Part shown: positions 11,479 to 23,440 of the stretch, in pieces
How the letters are laid out: every line of letters begins with the position of its first letter
How positions within the stretch are numbered: position 1 is the first letter of the stretch
Origin: Okapia johnstoni
Lineage: Eukaryota > Chordata > Mammalia > Artiodactyla > Giraffidae
Length of the DNA stretch: 64,000 bases
Assembly: GCA_024291935.2 (NCBI GenBank)
Contig: CM044318.1
Span: forward strand, 83,524,001 to 83,588,000
Reading direction: 5' to 3'
Notes under the pieces: model-generated
Databases searched by the model: none
Told to the model about the DNA's origin: nothing
Seen by the model: only the letters and a program-made list of their open reading frames with translations
Translations under genes and position numbers: made by a program

Positions 11479-12124
11479 AGACAATGGAGCAGATCAGGAA
11501 GAGAATTGCAGGGATTTACTGAAGTCCCAGTTTTTGTGATGTTGCTGAGTCCTTGATGTCAAGCAAGAATCAATACTTCTCTCCAGTCCTGTTTTAAGCC
11601 TTTGTTTCATCCACAGCATGATAAAATTGTGACTTCAGGCAGCATGTCCCGATCAAGGTCACGCTTTGAGGCTCCTCCTCGGGTCTCACCAGCCCCCTTG
11701 CCTTCTGCTTCACGGGGATGTCACTGCAGGCACCCCTGCAGCAGGGGTGCCCCGGGTCCCCAGTGCGGTAGACAGTGTCGGATGGGCCAGTTACCGGTTA
11801 TGAGCACTGCAAAGAGTGTGTTCACCACTTGGCTTGTGTGGCCAAGGTTGAATCTTAGCAACCTACCGGCCCGCTCCTTGGGGGCCCTATTAAGTCCTCC
11901 CCAGCTCCAATTTAACACCAACTCTATGCGGTAATTTATGTGTACGTAGCATATCCATCCCGTTAGAGCATCCATGCCAGGTGCTATCCTAGGGGTTGGG
12001 AATACAGCAGAGACCATTGGAGAAGAAAATTCTTCCTCTCATGCAGCTTAAATTCTTATGAAATCCCAATAATAGTGGGGGACTAGTTGCCTGGGGAAGA
12101 AATATCTGAGCATATATTTAAAGG

Positions 12125-12512
12125 GGATCCCACTAGAGATGATCCTACTAAGTGGAGTAAGTCAGAAAGAGAGAGATAACTATCATATGACATCACTGAT
12201 TGTGGAATCTAAAATATGACATGAATGAACTTATCTACAAAACAGAAACAGACTCACAAACCAAGAGAACAGGCTTGTGGTTGCCAAGTGGAAGGGGAAT
12301 GGGAGTCTGGGGTTAGCAGATGCAAACTAGTATATATAGGATGGATACACACCAAGCGCGGGGAACTGTGTTCAGTCTTCTATAATAAACCATAGTGGAA
12401 AAGAAGGTGAAAAAGAATATATACATGTATAACTGAGTCCCCTTGCTGTACAGCAGAAATTCACACAACGTTGAAAATCAGCCCTACTTCAATACAGTTT
12501 TTTAAAAGGAGG
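12125..12512 (+). mobile_element. L1 3' end (ORF2 terminus and 3' UTR)
   Basis: The block tggagtaagtcagaaagaga, then acagaaacagactcacaaac and ttgctgtacagcagaaattc, ending in a short tail, is the ORF2-end and 3'-UTR order of artiodactyl L1. It is strongly 5'-truncated and not coding. Confidence 0.85.
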
Positions 12513-13551
12513 ATCCCAGAGACCCTCGCATACATGCCATGTCTGCTTGTTTTGTGAACCCTGAATTCAGCCCTTGTTTCCTGAAGTTCCCCCTTTGCTC
12601 ATCTTCTTTGGGTTCGGTGTGGGTGCCTCATTTCTCAGGAACCAAAGCTCTCGCAGCCCCTCATTCCTACCTGCCCCACATCCATGAGTAACCGCAGGGA
12701 CCCTCACCTGGCCAGAATCCCCATATTCAGGTGGCTCTGAATTGTGCCAGGGATGGGGACAGGGCTGCGAGGATTGGGGTGCACATCCATCATTATTACA
12801 GGAGTTATTTCCAGCCTGATCAGCCATGGAGTCCGTGACCTCTGAAAACATTTTGGAGATTCGCTCCTCCCCAGAATTTAGGGTTGTCTTGAAAGCATGA
12901 GACAGACAGACCATCAATCCCGAGGGTCTTTTCCCACCCTAATATGCTGGAAATCCAATCAGAAGCTTTGGGGGACTCAAGGAAAGGCCTGGGAGGGACC
13001 TTCTTGAGGTGTCTGCTGTTCTGACTTAAAGGGATCGCCCCTCTTGTTTTTCACCCTGTTTGTCATCCAGGATGAGCTATATCACTGAGATCCATTAAGG
13101 CATGGCAGGGAAGTGGCCCTTTGCCTGTTTTCAGATTGCAGAGAACTCTGCTGCCAAGTGACACAGCGTCTGTTCTTTTCCAGGAACCGAGGAGCTATTT
13201 TAGTTGTTACTTGTTCATAAATATGAAGTTTTGGACTTTTTTTATGTTGTTCCTTGATTTTTTTTCCCGTTACGATTTCCTTCTTTCTCTTTCTGGCGCT
13301 TGCTCCTGGGATCAGAAGATGCATTAAGGCTTCATCAACCAGGGAGGGAAATGAAAGATTCCGCCTGTGACAGGGGCTCATCAGAAACCCCCAGGGGCTC
13401 GAGAAGGGCCTCTTAAATGAAATCAAGCTTCAAAGGTGCAGGGCAACTCTCCAATGACGATCTGTCGGCGATTTATGTATTATTGACGCTCAATTCATGA
13501 AATGAAATAGCCACCGTGCTGATTATTTACGCTTCCTCTGTTTAATTATAG

Positions 13552-13637
13552 TTTGAAAATGAGATCATCACCAAGCTGGATCATGAAGTAGAAGGAGGCA
13601 GAGGCGATGAGCAGTACAAAGTGTTATTTGATAAAAT
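13552..13637 (+). CDS. DOCK1: DOCK1 exon 2 of window (about residues 1124-1152)
   Basis: 86 bases, acceptor tttaattatag, donor AAAAT|gtaagt. Starts in phase 0 with FENEIITKLDHEVEGGRGDE and ends after two bases of the isoleucine codon of DKI, so the next intron is phase 2. The sequence is diagnostic for DOCK1. It belongs to the helical segment just before DHR-2. The following intron is only 185 bp. Confidence 0.94.
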
Positions 13638-13822
13638 GTAAGTGTTGATTAACAGTGGGATTTATGTCAGAATGGAGACAGAGAGACTGGAATTAGAAGA
13701 CAATGAACTTTGTAGCCCAGAAATAATTAAAAAGTGTTAATGATGGAAAATATTTTAAATTGCACCTCAGTCCGGTTTCTTTTCTGAGTGTGATTAACAA
13801 GGTGTGTGTAATTATTTTTCAG
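13638..13822 (+). other. DOCK1: Short intron (185 bp) between exons 2 and 3
   Basis: Phase-2 GT-AG intron, A+T-rich, with no repeat visible. Confidence 0.92.
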
Positions 13823-13979
13823 CCTCTTGGAGCACTGCAGGAAACACAAATACCTCGCTAAAACGGGAGAGACTTTCGTAAAACTTGTCGTGCGCCTGAT
13901 GGAGAGACTTCTGGACTATAGAACCATCATGCATGATGAGAACAAAGAAAACCGCATGAGCTGCACGGTCAACGTGCTG
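13823..13979 (+). CDS. DOCK1: DOCK1 exon 3 of window (about residues 1152-1204)
   Basis: 157 bases, acceptor ttatttttcag, donor GTGCTG|gtgagt. One base completes the isoleucine; 52 codons follow, LLEHCRKHKYLAKTGETFVK to SCTVNVL. It leads directly to the start of DHR-2. A methionine is available at 13827 but the splice acceptor and frame make it internal. Confidence 0.94.
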
Positions 13980-14309
13980 GTGAGTGAGAGCTTAAATATC
14001 CCATCTGTCCAGGAACCTGGGAGATGAACCAAGAATTTCAGAGCTTCAGGACAGCTGGCCACAGAGCTTTGCAGGGCAGTATGCGACTTCCTTCACTTGT
14101 TTCCTTGTCTTTTGCAGGGAAGGAGGAAGGCAGGACTGTTTGCAGATCTGCTATTTAAGCATATCTGCACAATAAGCATGTCTGCACAACCATCTTTGCT
14201 CTGGATGTCTGCACAGTTGTTCTTCCCCTGGTACAGAAGATAAGAAGATATGTCTTATCTTGTAACTAGGGAGCCCCCTCACTGATTACAGATCCTAAGT
14301 GGGGAGTTT

Positions 14310-14592
14310 GGGTGTGTTTTGTTTTGAATACTTATTGATGGCTGTGCTGGGTCTTTGCCACAGAGCATGGGCTATTCGTTGCTGGGCGTGGACATGCTCT
14401 AGTTCCAGTGTGAGGGCTTCTATTGTTGCAGAGCACGGGCTCCAGGACAGAAGGTCTTCGATCGTTATGGCCCGTGGGTTTAGTTGCCCCAGCGGCGTGT
14501 GGGATCTTAGTTCCCAGACCAGGCATCCAACCTGTGTCTCCTGCATTGCAAGGTGGATTCTGAACCCCTGGACCACCATGGAGGTCCCCCTA
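14310..14592 (-). repeat. CHR-2-type SINE, long copy
   Basis: Minus-strand element: it ends at ccaccatggaggtcccc (the tRNA head) and extends through gatcttagttcccagaccag into the long unrelated 3' body typical of full-length CHR elements. Confidence 0.8.
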
Positions 14593-14614
14593 AGTGTGTT
14601 CGTTACTAGGAACC

Positions 14615-15060
14615 TTGTAAACTGTGGTGGGAGGAATGGTGGCCTCCGAAAAAGATGTCCACGTCCTGATCCTCAGAAACGTGAACATGACCCTATTTGG
14701 AAAAAAGGCTCCTAGCAGTTGTGGCTCAAGATCTTGAGAAGATACCAACTGGGGTTACCCAGGTGGTGGTAAGTCCAGTGACAGGTATTCTTTAAGAGAT
14801 AGAAAAGGAAATGACAGAGACCCCGAGGAGATGACCATGTGAAGCGGGAGCAGAGATGCCAAGGATGCTGCCACAGCCAAGGAGCGCCCGGAGCCACCAT
14901 AGCTGAAACGGGCAGGTAGGATGCTTCTCTTGGAGGCTACGTGGCCCTGCTGACACATGGATTTCATGCTTGAGCCTCCAAAATGGTGAGAGAAGGCAGA
15001 GCTATTGTGTCAAGCCACCAAGATGGTGGCGATTTGTGGCACAGCCACCAGAAACCCGTG
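14615..15060 (+). repeat. Probable MaLR-type LTR (MLT1-like), diverged
   Basis: The order of blocks (aactgtggtgggaggaatgg; aaagatgtccacgtcctgat; aagatcttgag; gccacagccaaggagcgccc; gtcaagccaccaagatggtg) follows an ancient mammalian LTR of the ERVL-MaLR kind as I recall it. There is no coding sequence. The subfamily is not assigned. Confidence 0.5.
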
Positions 15061-16276
15061 CATGGCCACATGAAGCCCGCGGTGAACTTGGCCACCTGCA
15101 TCCATCGGCCTCTGGCACAGCTGCGGTCACTGGACTTGGCCGGGTTCTGAGGACACCCCATTCCCACACCCCGTTCCTGGCGCAGTCATGGTGCATCAGG
15201 CAAAGCTGCAGGGCAAGGAGCTTTTAGGAAGCTTTACGACAAACTCAGCTGCCGGGAGTGGTTGGCAAACCTCATGGCCCTAAGGACCCATGTGACCCCA
15301 CGTCTGGCTCCAGAGTTCTCTGCTTCTCTGCATCTTCCTTCTCTGTTTCCCCCTTAAGGAGCCAGAGAAACAGATTGCTGGCCCTGGTAGCCTTTTCATC
15401 AATTTCTCCTACCTGTCCTGACACAGGAGTGCCAGGAAACACTGCTCCTGGCTTCTTCTCTTTACTTCCCTGGATTGTCCTCATCACTTCCTGATAGTTG
15501 GATAGCCGGTGGAAGCTCTGCCCTGACTTCCCCCATTTGTATGGACTTGTGGGCCCTTTCAGCTCATGGGAATGGACTTTTGTGCCAAGAGGAGCAGGAC
15601 ATGTCATTCATTCTTGAAAATCACCAGAGGGGTTTGGATTAAAAAGTTAAGCAAAAGGGGATACTTTTTACCTTCCTTCTACTTTAGTGTCAACATTGAA
15701 TCTGAGCTTTGCCATGAAGAGCTGGTCTCTGAAAGTTTGTGCAGTCTCAGCCCTGTTCTGGGGCTGGCCAACCTGTTTTAGCCAGTGATGCAAATTTCAA
15801 AAGCAAGTTTTCTTTTCCTTGAAAATCTAAACACGGGGGACTTAAGGTTTCTGGTCCAGTATGTAAGAGAGCTTAGAAGTGGTTACTCCCTCATCACTAC
15901 AAGAGGAAAAGCTGGCAAACTGAAAATCAACAACTCTTCTTAGAGTCATCGTCTTAGATCCACCTGGAAAATGCCTGCTCCCCAAATTGGAGAGACAGGA
16001 GGACACAGAGAATCGCAGTTCCCAGGAGCAGAAGCTGCCACTGGAACCACTACTTGACTCCTTTTAACTAGAACTTTCAACATGAAATTACAAGGTGTCT
16101 TAGAGGCAAAACACACAGTTCAAAGAATCAGAACATCAGATCTGGACTTGGACCTAGCTTTAGAGATTTTAGAATTATCGGACTAGGAATTAATATGCCA
16201 TGATTAATATGTTAAGGGCACTAATAGAAAAAGTAGAAAGTATGGAAGAACAGCGTGTCAGGATGGCTGAGTGGAC

Positions 16277-16428
16277 AGAGGATGAGATGGTTGGATGGCA
16301 TCACCGACTCAATGGACGTGAGTTTGAGCAAGCTCCGGGAGATGGTGAAGGACAAGGAAGCCTGGCGTGCTGCAGTCCATGGGATCACCAAGAGTAGGAC
16401 ATGACTGAGCAACTGAACAACAGCAACA
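16277..16428 (+). repeat. BovB LINE 3' end fragment
   Basis: Starts gaggatgagatggttggatg and ends with aactgaacaacagcaaca. It is a sense copy of about the last 150 bp of BovB. Confidence 0.88.
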
Positions 16429-17534
16429 GTGGAAGAATAGGTAATATAAGCAGAAAGATGGGAACTCTCAGAAAGAATCAGAGAGAAAAATGCTAGAAAT
16501 CCAGAACACTTGCAGAATGAAGAATGCCTTTGGTCTCATCAATAGACTGGACATGGTCGAGGAAAGATCAGTGAGCTTGAAACATCTAACTACATTTGCA
16601 TGTGTTTCATAAGGATCTTGGACCACTGTTGGAAGTACCGGCTTCCATCCTTGAGATCTGGCCCACTGGCTGCTTGCCTCTCCACCCATCTGTAGCCTGA
16701 CTGTGCGCTGGGGTGGCAGTGAGCTCTGCCCCAGTTAAGGCCTCAATCACGTGCTCAGAAACGAGCCCAGCTCTTACCTTCCTGCCTTCTTTCCTCTGTC
16801 CAAAAGAATTTACTTTGATGATGCCAATGTGGTTAACACAAAATAGAAATCAGTATTTTTCTGCATGAAAGAAGCAGAAACATTTTCAAAATCATTCCCT
16901 ACCATGGACATCCTTTTCTAGTGCTCCCTCTGATCTTTAAGGGGATCCAAGAGGCCCATTTGTGTCCTGAAGGAAGAATTATTATGTTGATGAGGTTTCC
17001 AGCTTTGATGATTGACTACTATTAATCTTTGTTTCAAACACAATCTTTTGAGCACACCAGGATGCAAAACCTAGTGGAGATGCGGTGATGATCTCTGAAT
17101 GGGGCCTTTTACCAGAATCAAAATCAAGGTCAGAACAATAAGCATTTGTGAGGACACCTGAACTCATAGTACCTGACGTTGTCCCCTGTGTTCCTATCTC
17201 ATCCTGAGATTATCTGACATTGTTCACTTCCTTCAGCTTGAAACATCCTGAATCATGCCATGAAGAGTTAAGTGTTCTATTCTTAACCATTTCTTGGGGA
17301 GGATGGATTCCAGCTTATCACGATTCTTTCATTTAAAAACTATAATAGATCTCTGGATTTCTGAGAAACATAACTAGATTTTTACAGGTAGATGTTCTAT
17401 CTCATAATATTCACTGCTAAGATTACATTTAATCTTATAAATATATTTTTAACCTCCTGGTCCATTTTTACCTTTATCTTGGTACTTTTCTTATGAAACA
17501 AATAGAGTTTCATAGAAGTGAATATGTCTTTCTC

Positions 17535-17885
17535 AGTTCAGTTCAGTTCAGTCACTCAGGCATGTCTGACTCTTTGTGACTCCATGGACTGCAGCACGCC
17601 AGGCTTCCCTGGCCATCACCAACTCCTGGAGCTTTCTCAAACTCATGTCCATTGAGTCAATAATGCTATCCAGCCATCTCATCCTCTGTCATCCCCTTCT
17701 CCTCCCACCTTCAATCTTTCCCAGAATCCGGGACTTTTCCAATGAGTCAGTTCTTCGCATCAGGTGGCCAAAGTATTAGAGCTTCAGCTTCAACATCAGT
17801 CTTTCCAATGACTATTCAGAACTGATTTCCTTTAGAATTGCGTGGTTTGATCTCCTTGCAGTCCAAGGGGCTCTCAAGAGTCTTT
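17535..17885 (-). repeat. BovB LINE 3' end
   Basis: Minus-strand copy from the cagttcagttcagttcagtc terminus through ttcaatctttcccagaatcc to tccaaggggctctcaagagt. It is a 5'-truncated fossil of the RTE-type reverse transcriptase end. Confidence 0.9.
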
Positions 17886-18210
17886 CTATCTCTAGATGAA
17901 TATGGAGGTATAAACATATGTCTAGAAAGATATAAAATGTACTCAACTGATTACTAAGAAGAAATTCCCTTGAAATCCTAAGGTTAAAACCAAAGAACAT
18001 AAAATATATCCATCAATAAAGAAATGTAAGCCCATTGCCAAATTTCCATTAGAACCAGTGGTATTATCCTTTTTTTAAGGGGTTGGTGGAACATTCTCAG
18101 TTGTGTGGGCTCAGTAACAGCCTATTCTTCCTATCACTTAAAAAAATAAAATAAAAATAAGGGACAGAGGCTGTTATTCTGGCCAGTAGCCCAAGTCCTT
18201 TATGCTTTTA

Positions 18211-18505
18211 ATGAAACTGTTTATTTTGTTTTGGAGTATAGCTGATTAACAATGTTGTGATAGTTCCAGGTGGACAGCAAAGGGACTCAGCTGTACATAT
18301 CCATGTATCCATTCTCCCCCAAACTCCCCTCCGATCCAGGCTGCTGCATGACATTGGGCAATCCCTCTGCTGTGCAGCAAGTCCTTGTTGGTTCTCCCTT
18401 TTCAATATAGCCATGTGTACGTGTTTATCCCAAACTCCCTACTATCCATTCTCCCTACCCTTCCCCACTGGCAACCAGATGTTCATTCTCTGAGTCTGTT
18501 TCTTG
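18211..18505 (-). mobile_element. L1 3' UTR fragment
   Basis: Reverse complement of the artiodactyl L1 3' UTR: tttggagtatagctgattaa, ggtggacagcaaagggactc, tctctgagtctgtttctt. A Bov-tA SINE abuts it at 18505. Confidence 0.82.
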
Positions 18506-18725
18506 GGGCTTCCCAGGTGGTGCTAGTGATAAAAAATCCACCTGCCAATGCAGGAGATGCAAGAAATATGGACTTCATCTCTGGGTCAGGAAGATTCCCT
18601 GGAGAAGGAAGTAGCAACTCCCTCCAGTATTCTTGCCTGGAAAAATCCCATGGACCGAAGAACCGAGTGGGCTACCGTCCATGGGGTTGAGAAGAGTTGG
18701 ACATGACTAAGTGACTGAGCACAAT
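18505..18725 (+). repeat. Bov-tA SINE, full length
   Basis: Begins ggggcttcccaggtggtgct, contains the full Bov-A body and ends gacatgactaagtgactgag. It sits directly at the end of an L1 3' UTR fragment. Confidence 0.92.
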
Positions 18726-18829
18726 ATAAACAGACAGACCTCTGCAAGCAAGTCTATATACATAGTGGATCACAGTTCCCACTGGACAAAATGCATATTT
18801 GTAATGAAGTAGAATTTCATCGTCACCTT

Positions 18830-19350
18830 CAGTTCAGTTCAGTCGGTTAGTCATGTCTGACTCTTTGCCACCCCATGAACCGCAGCACGCCAGGCCTCCC
18901 TGTCCATCACCAACTCCCTGAGTCCACCCAAACCCATGTCCATCGAATCGGTGATGCCATCCAACCATCTCATCCTCTGTCGTCCCCTTCTCCTCCCACC
19001 TTCAATCTTTCCCAGCATCAGGGTCTTTTCCAATGACTCAGCTCTTCGCATGAGGTGGCCACAGTATTGGAGTTTCAGCTTCAACATCACTCCTTCCAAT
19101 GAACACCCAGGACTGACCTCCTTTAGGATGGACTGGTTGGAGCTCCTTGCAGTCCAAGGAACTCTCAAGAGTCTTCTCCAACACCACAGTTCAAAAGCAT
19201 CAATTCTTTGGCTCTCAGCTTTCTTTATAGTCCAACTCTCACATCCATACATGACCACTGGGAAAACCATAGCCTTGACCAGATGGACCTTTGTTGACAA
19301 AGTAATGTCTCTGCTTTTTAATATGCTGTCTAGGTTGGTCATAATCACGC
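18830..19350 (-). mobile_element. BovB LINE, C-terminal reverse-transcriptase part and 3' end
   Basis: A 165-codon open frame at 18851-19348 on the minus strand translates as the C-terminal end of the BovB RTE-type polymerase, including [20 protein letters not shown] and [16 protein letters not shown]. The rest of the element is missing, so this is a 5'-truncated fossil with an accidentally preserved frame and no independent function. Confidence 0.93.
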
Positions 19351-20540
19351 AGTTTTCAGTTAGTGGTAGATGATTTTGTTGTATGTCACCTGGCTCGTCT
19401 ACACAATTATCATATCTGTGCCTGAGAGTAGTAGAATCATTGTTAATTTACAGACATAAGTCAGGTACTTTGTGGCCCCTTTATAAGGTTAATTAAGGTG
19501 TTTCCAACTAGAATTCTGAAAATCTTATCAATAGGATGTGTCTTAGTTATGAAGGAGTACAAAACTGAAATGCAGTGAAAATGCACGTGCTCTGAAAGAT
19601 TAATGCATAGCGCTGGATTGGAGTTGGGAGCCTGGTCCCAATGGGTTTGCTTGGAGGAATACAGCTGGCAACGCTGGGGTAGAGAGAGGACCACGTGGTG
19701 GAGGGGGGCCGGAAATGGGGTGCCTGCTGAGCAGTGTGAACTTTATACAAGGAACTCGAAAGTTTTATAGAGAAATTGGGATTTGAGATGAACGTCCTTT
19801 GGTTCTAGGGAGGTTTTGAAGTCCTAGGCAGGGAACAGAACTCAGTGCAGGCAGGAAATAAAGACATTTCCATATCTCAGAGAGGAATGAAAGTCGCATG
19901 ATATCCCTGTTGTGAAATTGTAGAGGAGAATGATCAAAAGCTTTGGAAAGGATTAAAAATAGGAGGGCAAAAGAGAGTGGTGTGAAATCGTAGCTTGTAA
20001 ACACGGCGAGTCAGAGCTGGAAGTGAACAGCTCATCCTTTGCCTTTGATGTAGCTTCCCTTTGTTACATGGCTCCGGGTTGTCAGCCAAAAATATCCTCA
20101 TTACTCGAAACCAGGGGCCACTCACAGCTGAGAGGCTGCAAAACGTGGAAATCGCGGTGCATCTTTCTAAATGCGCCCCCTCTTACTCTCTGCATGTACT
20201 AGCATTTCTTTTCAGACAGATCGATTGTGGAAGCAATGTCTTTTTTTGGCTAACGAAATAAAACAGGCTATTTCATCTTCTTGGATAATTGCATGTGTTT
20301 ATGAGAGTGATATTCACTAGTGAACTCAGGCCCCCATTCTAGAGTTCTCACTTCGTGTGCAGGGGGCGAATTTCACACTGAAAGTGGCAGTGGTGTTTCC
20401 ATACCTTAGACCTTGTTAGGTGACTGTTCTGTACCTTTCTGGTGCCTCGTGTACAATAAAGATTTTAAAATGTAGAGATTTCTCATAAAGAAATGTAACT
20501 GTAATAGCAGCGTTTATGCTCGTCTGAAAGTAGTAGAATT

Positions 20541-20752
20541 AGGGCTTTCCTGGTGGCTCAATGGGTAAAAAATCTGCCTCCAATGCAGGAATCTCAGGAG
20601 ATGTAGGTTCAATCCCTGGGTGGGGACAATCCCCTGGAGGAGCGCATGGTGACCCACTCCAGTATTCTTGCCTGGAAAATGCCCTGGATAGAGGAGCCTG
20701 GCGGGCTACCGTGCGTAGGGTGGCAAAGAATTGGACGTGACTGAGCACACAT
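20541..20752 (+). repeat. Bov-tA SINE
   Basis: Starts agggctttcctggtggctca and ends gaattggacgtgactgagca. The tRNA-like head and Bov-A body are both present. Confidence 0.92.
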
Positions 20753-21344
20753 GTAGAATTAGCCCATTGCTAATAATTGGCTAACTAGCCTTCCTCTATC
20801 GGTGATGTACACAAGGTGTTTTATTAAGTAGTGACTGGCTTTCTGACTGTACTTTGGAAGGTCTGTCTAGAACAGCACTTTCCAGTAGAAATCTCCTGTT
20901 GATGGAGACGCTCTTATGGGCACTCACTGTATATACCACACAGTGGCCCTGGCTCCATATGACTACTGAGCCCTCAGAGAGTGTGGCACGTGCAATTGAG
21001 AAAGTGAATTTTTAACTCCACTCAATTTTAATTAAGTTGACTTTCTCTTTGAGTGCATATGACCCGTGGCTATTGTATCCGATCAAGTTACAACCCCATG
21101 TTGCCTTCTTATGGCTCTTGGTGAGTGAGGCTGGACCCAGCGTGCTTTAAATCATGTTGATGATGCTTATTCCCAAATGAATTTTCTCCCACTTCTAATG
21201 CAATTATAGTGGTTAAGAATGGTTAAGATATCACGTCTTCGGGTAACGCTTTGTTTTAACTGAAAACAGGTGACTTTCAAATAACAAGAGTAGATTTAAG
21301 CCATCATGGCTTTTTTATTTTTTAATTTTTAAAAATGTTTTGCC

Positions 21345-21800
21345 AGGCATTTTTTTCTTTTTATTTTATTGAAATATAGTTGATGTACAATGTTGTGTTA
21401 GCTTCAGGTGTACAGCATAGATTCTTTTCCATTAAAAGTTATTACAAGATGTTGAGTATAGTTCCCTGTGCTATACAGTAGGTCCTCGTTGGTTCTCTAT
21501 TTAGATGTGGTGTGTATACACAACTGACTACAACTCAGCCATAAAAAATGAAATTTTGCCATTTGCAACAACATGGATGGACCTAGAGATTATACTAAGT
21601 GAAATAAATCAGATTGAGAAAGATAAATATCATGTGATACCATTTATATGTGAAATCAGGGAAAAAATTATAGAAATGAACTTATTTCCAAAACAGAAAT
21701 AGATTCGCAGACATAGAAAACAAACCTAAGGTTACTAAAGGGGAAACTTAGTGGGAGAAGGATAAATTAGGAATTTGGAATTAACATACATCCTGCAGTA
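21345..21800. mobile_element. L1 3' end with internal inversion
   Basis: The left part (about 21345-21504) is minus-strand L1 3' UTR (ttgatgtacaatgttgtgtt, ctgtgctatacagtaggtcc). The right part (about 21505-21800) is plus-strand L1: ORF2 C-terminal codons giving NSAIKNEILPFATTWMDLE, then 3' UTR to about 21800. The inverted right part is the region normally just upstream of the left part, as expected of a twin-primed insertion. Confidence 0.75.
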
Positions 21801-22030
21801 TTTCAAGTACAGAAAACTTATTCATTCGAATTTCTTCCCCCCACCCCCAAAAAATGAAGAGCAATGTAATGGTTTCTGCATTTCATGTGAATTTATGGTT
21901 CAGATCCAAAGAGTTGGATCCATTTGACTGTCTTTAACACAAGTTGAAGAATTGTGAATTTTTAATGTGCATGTAATACCTTTTATAGAACTGGTTTCTT
22001 AAGATAGTGTTGTGGTTTGATTTCTTTCAG

Positions 22031-22071
22031 AATTTCTACAAAGAGATTGAAAGGGAAGAAATGTATATAAG
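22031..22071 (+). CDS. DOCK1: DOCK1 exon 4 of window (about residues 1205-1218)
   Basis: A very short exon of 41 bases, acceptor gatttctttcag, donor ATAAG|gtacgt. It encodes NFYKEIEREEMYI and two bases of an arginine codon, finished in the next exon (RYLYKLC). Skipping it would shift the frame. It lies at about the published N-terminal boundary of DHR-2 (near 1207). Confidence 0.93.
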
Positions 22072-23349
22072 GTACGTGAGCATCAGGGTTCTCTACACCC
22101 TTGACCTGTTGATGATAATTGCTGTCTGTCAAATCCATGTAAAAAGTATTTCATAGTCATAGGGATTTATCTCGTAGGAAATCTTAAAGGCTGGAGTTTG
22201 ACTTTGGTGGAGATCCTGGAAGTATTGTCAAGCCTAGGGCAGTGTATTCAGGCTGATGTGGAGATTTGGGGGTGGAGGGGGTCATACTTGGTCAGCTCAG
22301 AAGCAAATTATTGCAAAGGGATTTTGTTCCTCTTGACTGACCCTTATAGCAAAAGGCACCACTACAAATTTTAGTGTTTCACAGAAAGCCATATGATCGA
22401 ATGAGGAGTCTAGTTTTAACTTCATCAGAAATAAGACTATTATGCATTTTCAGTCTATTCTTACCTGGATACCAAATTCTCAAGTTTTGTATTTTCTGCT
22501 TCACTTGCCTTTTTCTCTAGGATGTTGGACTGTGATTGGTACCCTATCCATATTGGTCTCTTTTAGTGGCCATGTCAAATTTTAGCAAGATTACCACTTA
22601 GAAGACCAGAATAATTATATGATCCACATGGCATTAGTGTTTAATGATGGATTAGTTACATTCAACATGGTTTTCATTCTCTTTTTTTTTTTTTTTTTGA
22701 AGTCTCTAGTCTATTTATTTGTATAAAGAGTAAACAAAGGCACGATTTTCTAACTTTGGGTTTCTAAGACTTTTTAAGTTTCTTCTTTAAAAACAGTACA
22801 TGTGAATATAATAAACTTCGGGGAAAACAATCAGTTTCTTTTATCCAAATGTAGGTTACTTTGTATTAAAAAGCCTCCTTTTTTATGGCAGAAGAATTCT
22901 TTTGATCACATTCGCTGTGATCACTGGAGCTCTTTATTCTTATGGATTTGTATTTTTATGGATTTTGTGTGTGTGTATTCGGACTCAATAGGCATGTGAG
23001 AAATCACAATGAAACATTGTGTCAGCTCATTTCAAATGTATGGAGAAAAGCTTGGAAAAGACAGAAAGAGTGAAAAGCCGTGGAGCACAATTGTGCCTTC
23101 TTGGGCATCTTCAGTTCTGTCCTCAAAGGGGAAAACTTCAATTTTTAAAAATATATCTATTGCTTATTACTCTCGTTGATTTTTCTTAATGCTTTGTGTA
23201 CCAGAAGCTTCCAAGGCATTGTGTATGTGAACTTTGTAAAAAGAAAGTACAGAGATGATTTACTGTTGAAGGTAGAATTTTGCTGTCTCAGTTCTCAACA
23301 CAAATTATTTGTGATGCTTTCAGAATATACCTGTGTTTTATCATCTCAG
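22072..23349 (+). other. DOCK1: Intron between exons 4 and 5 (1.3 kb)
   Basis: Phase-2 GT-AG intron, A+T-rich. Apart from an 18-19-base T-run near 22682, I see no recognisable repeat or exon. Confidence 0.9.
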
Positions 23350-23440
23350 GTATTTGTACAAGCTCTGTGACCTGCACAAAGAATGTGATAACTACACTGA
23401 AGCCGCCTATACCTTGCTCCTCCATGCAAAGCTTCTGAAG
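23350..23440 (+). CDS. DOCK1: DOCK1 exon 5 of window (about residues 1218-1248)
   Basis: 91 bases, acceptor ttatcatctcag, donor CTGAAG|gtagta. One base completes the arginine, then 30 codons: [30 protein letters not shown]. This is lobe A of DHR-2, the helical-repeat part that mediates dimerisation in DOCK proteins (family knowledge). It ends in phase 0. Confidence 0.94.

Larger units (their letters stand above)
4522..13551 (+). other. DOCK1: Intron after exon 1 (9.0 kb)
   Basis: Phase-0 GT-AG intron. It contains the two copies of a 125-bp duplication, a G-quadruplex motif, CHR and Bov-tA SINEs, a Tigger-like DNA transposon and an L1 3' end. From about 9700 to 12100 and 12520 to 13550 I see no recognisable repeat and no credible exon. 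Confidence 0.85.
13980..22030 (+). other. DOCK1: Intron after exon 3 (8.1 kb)
   Basis: Phase-0 GT-AG intron. It holds a CHR SINE, an LTR-like block, three BovB 3' ends, an L1 3' end, two Bov-tA SINEs and an L1 with an inverted segment. From about 15080 to 16270, 16430 to 17530 and 19370 to 20530 I see no recognisable repeat or exon. Confidence 0.85.

Noticed and set aside
18851..19348. 165-codon minus-strand frame as a possible functional reverse transcriptase
   Set aside because: Only the C-terminal end of the BovB polymerase is present; the catalytic palm and endonuclease are missing.
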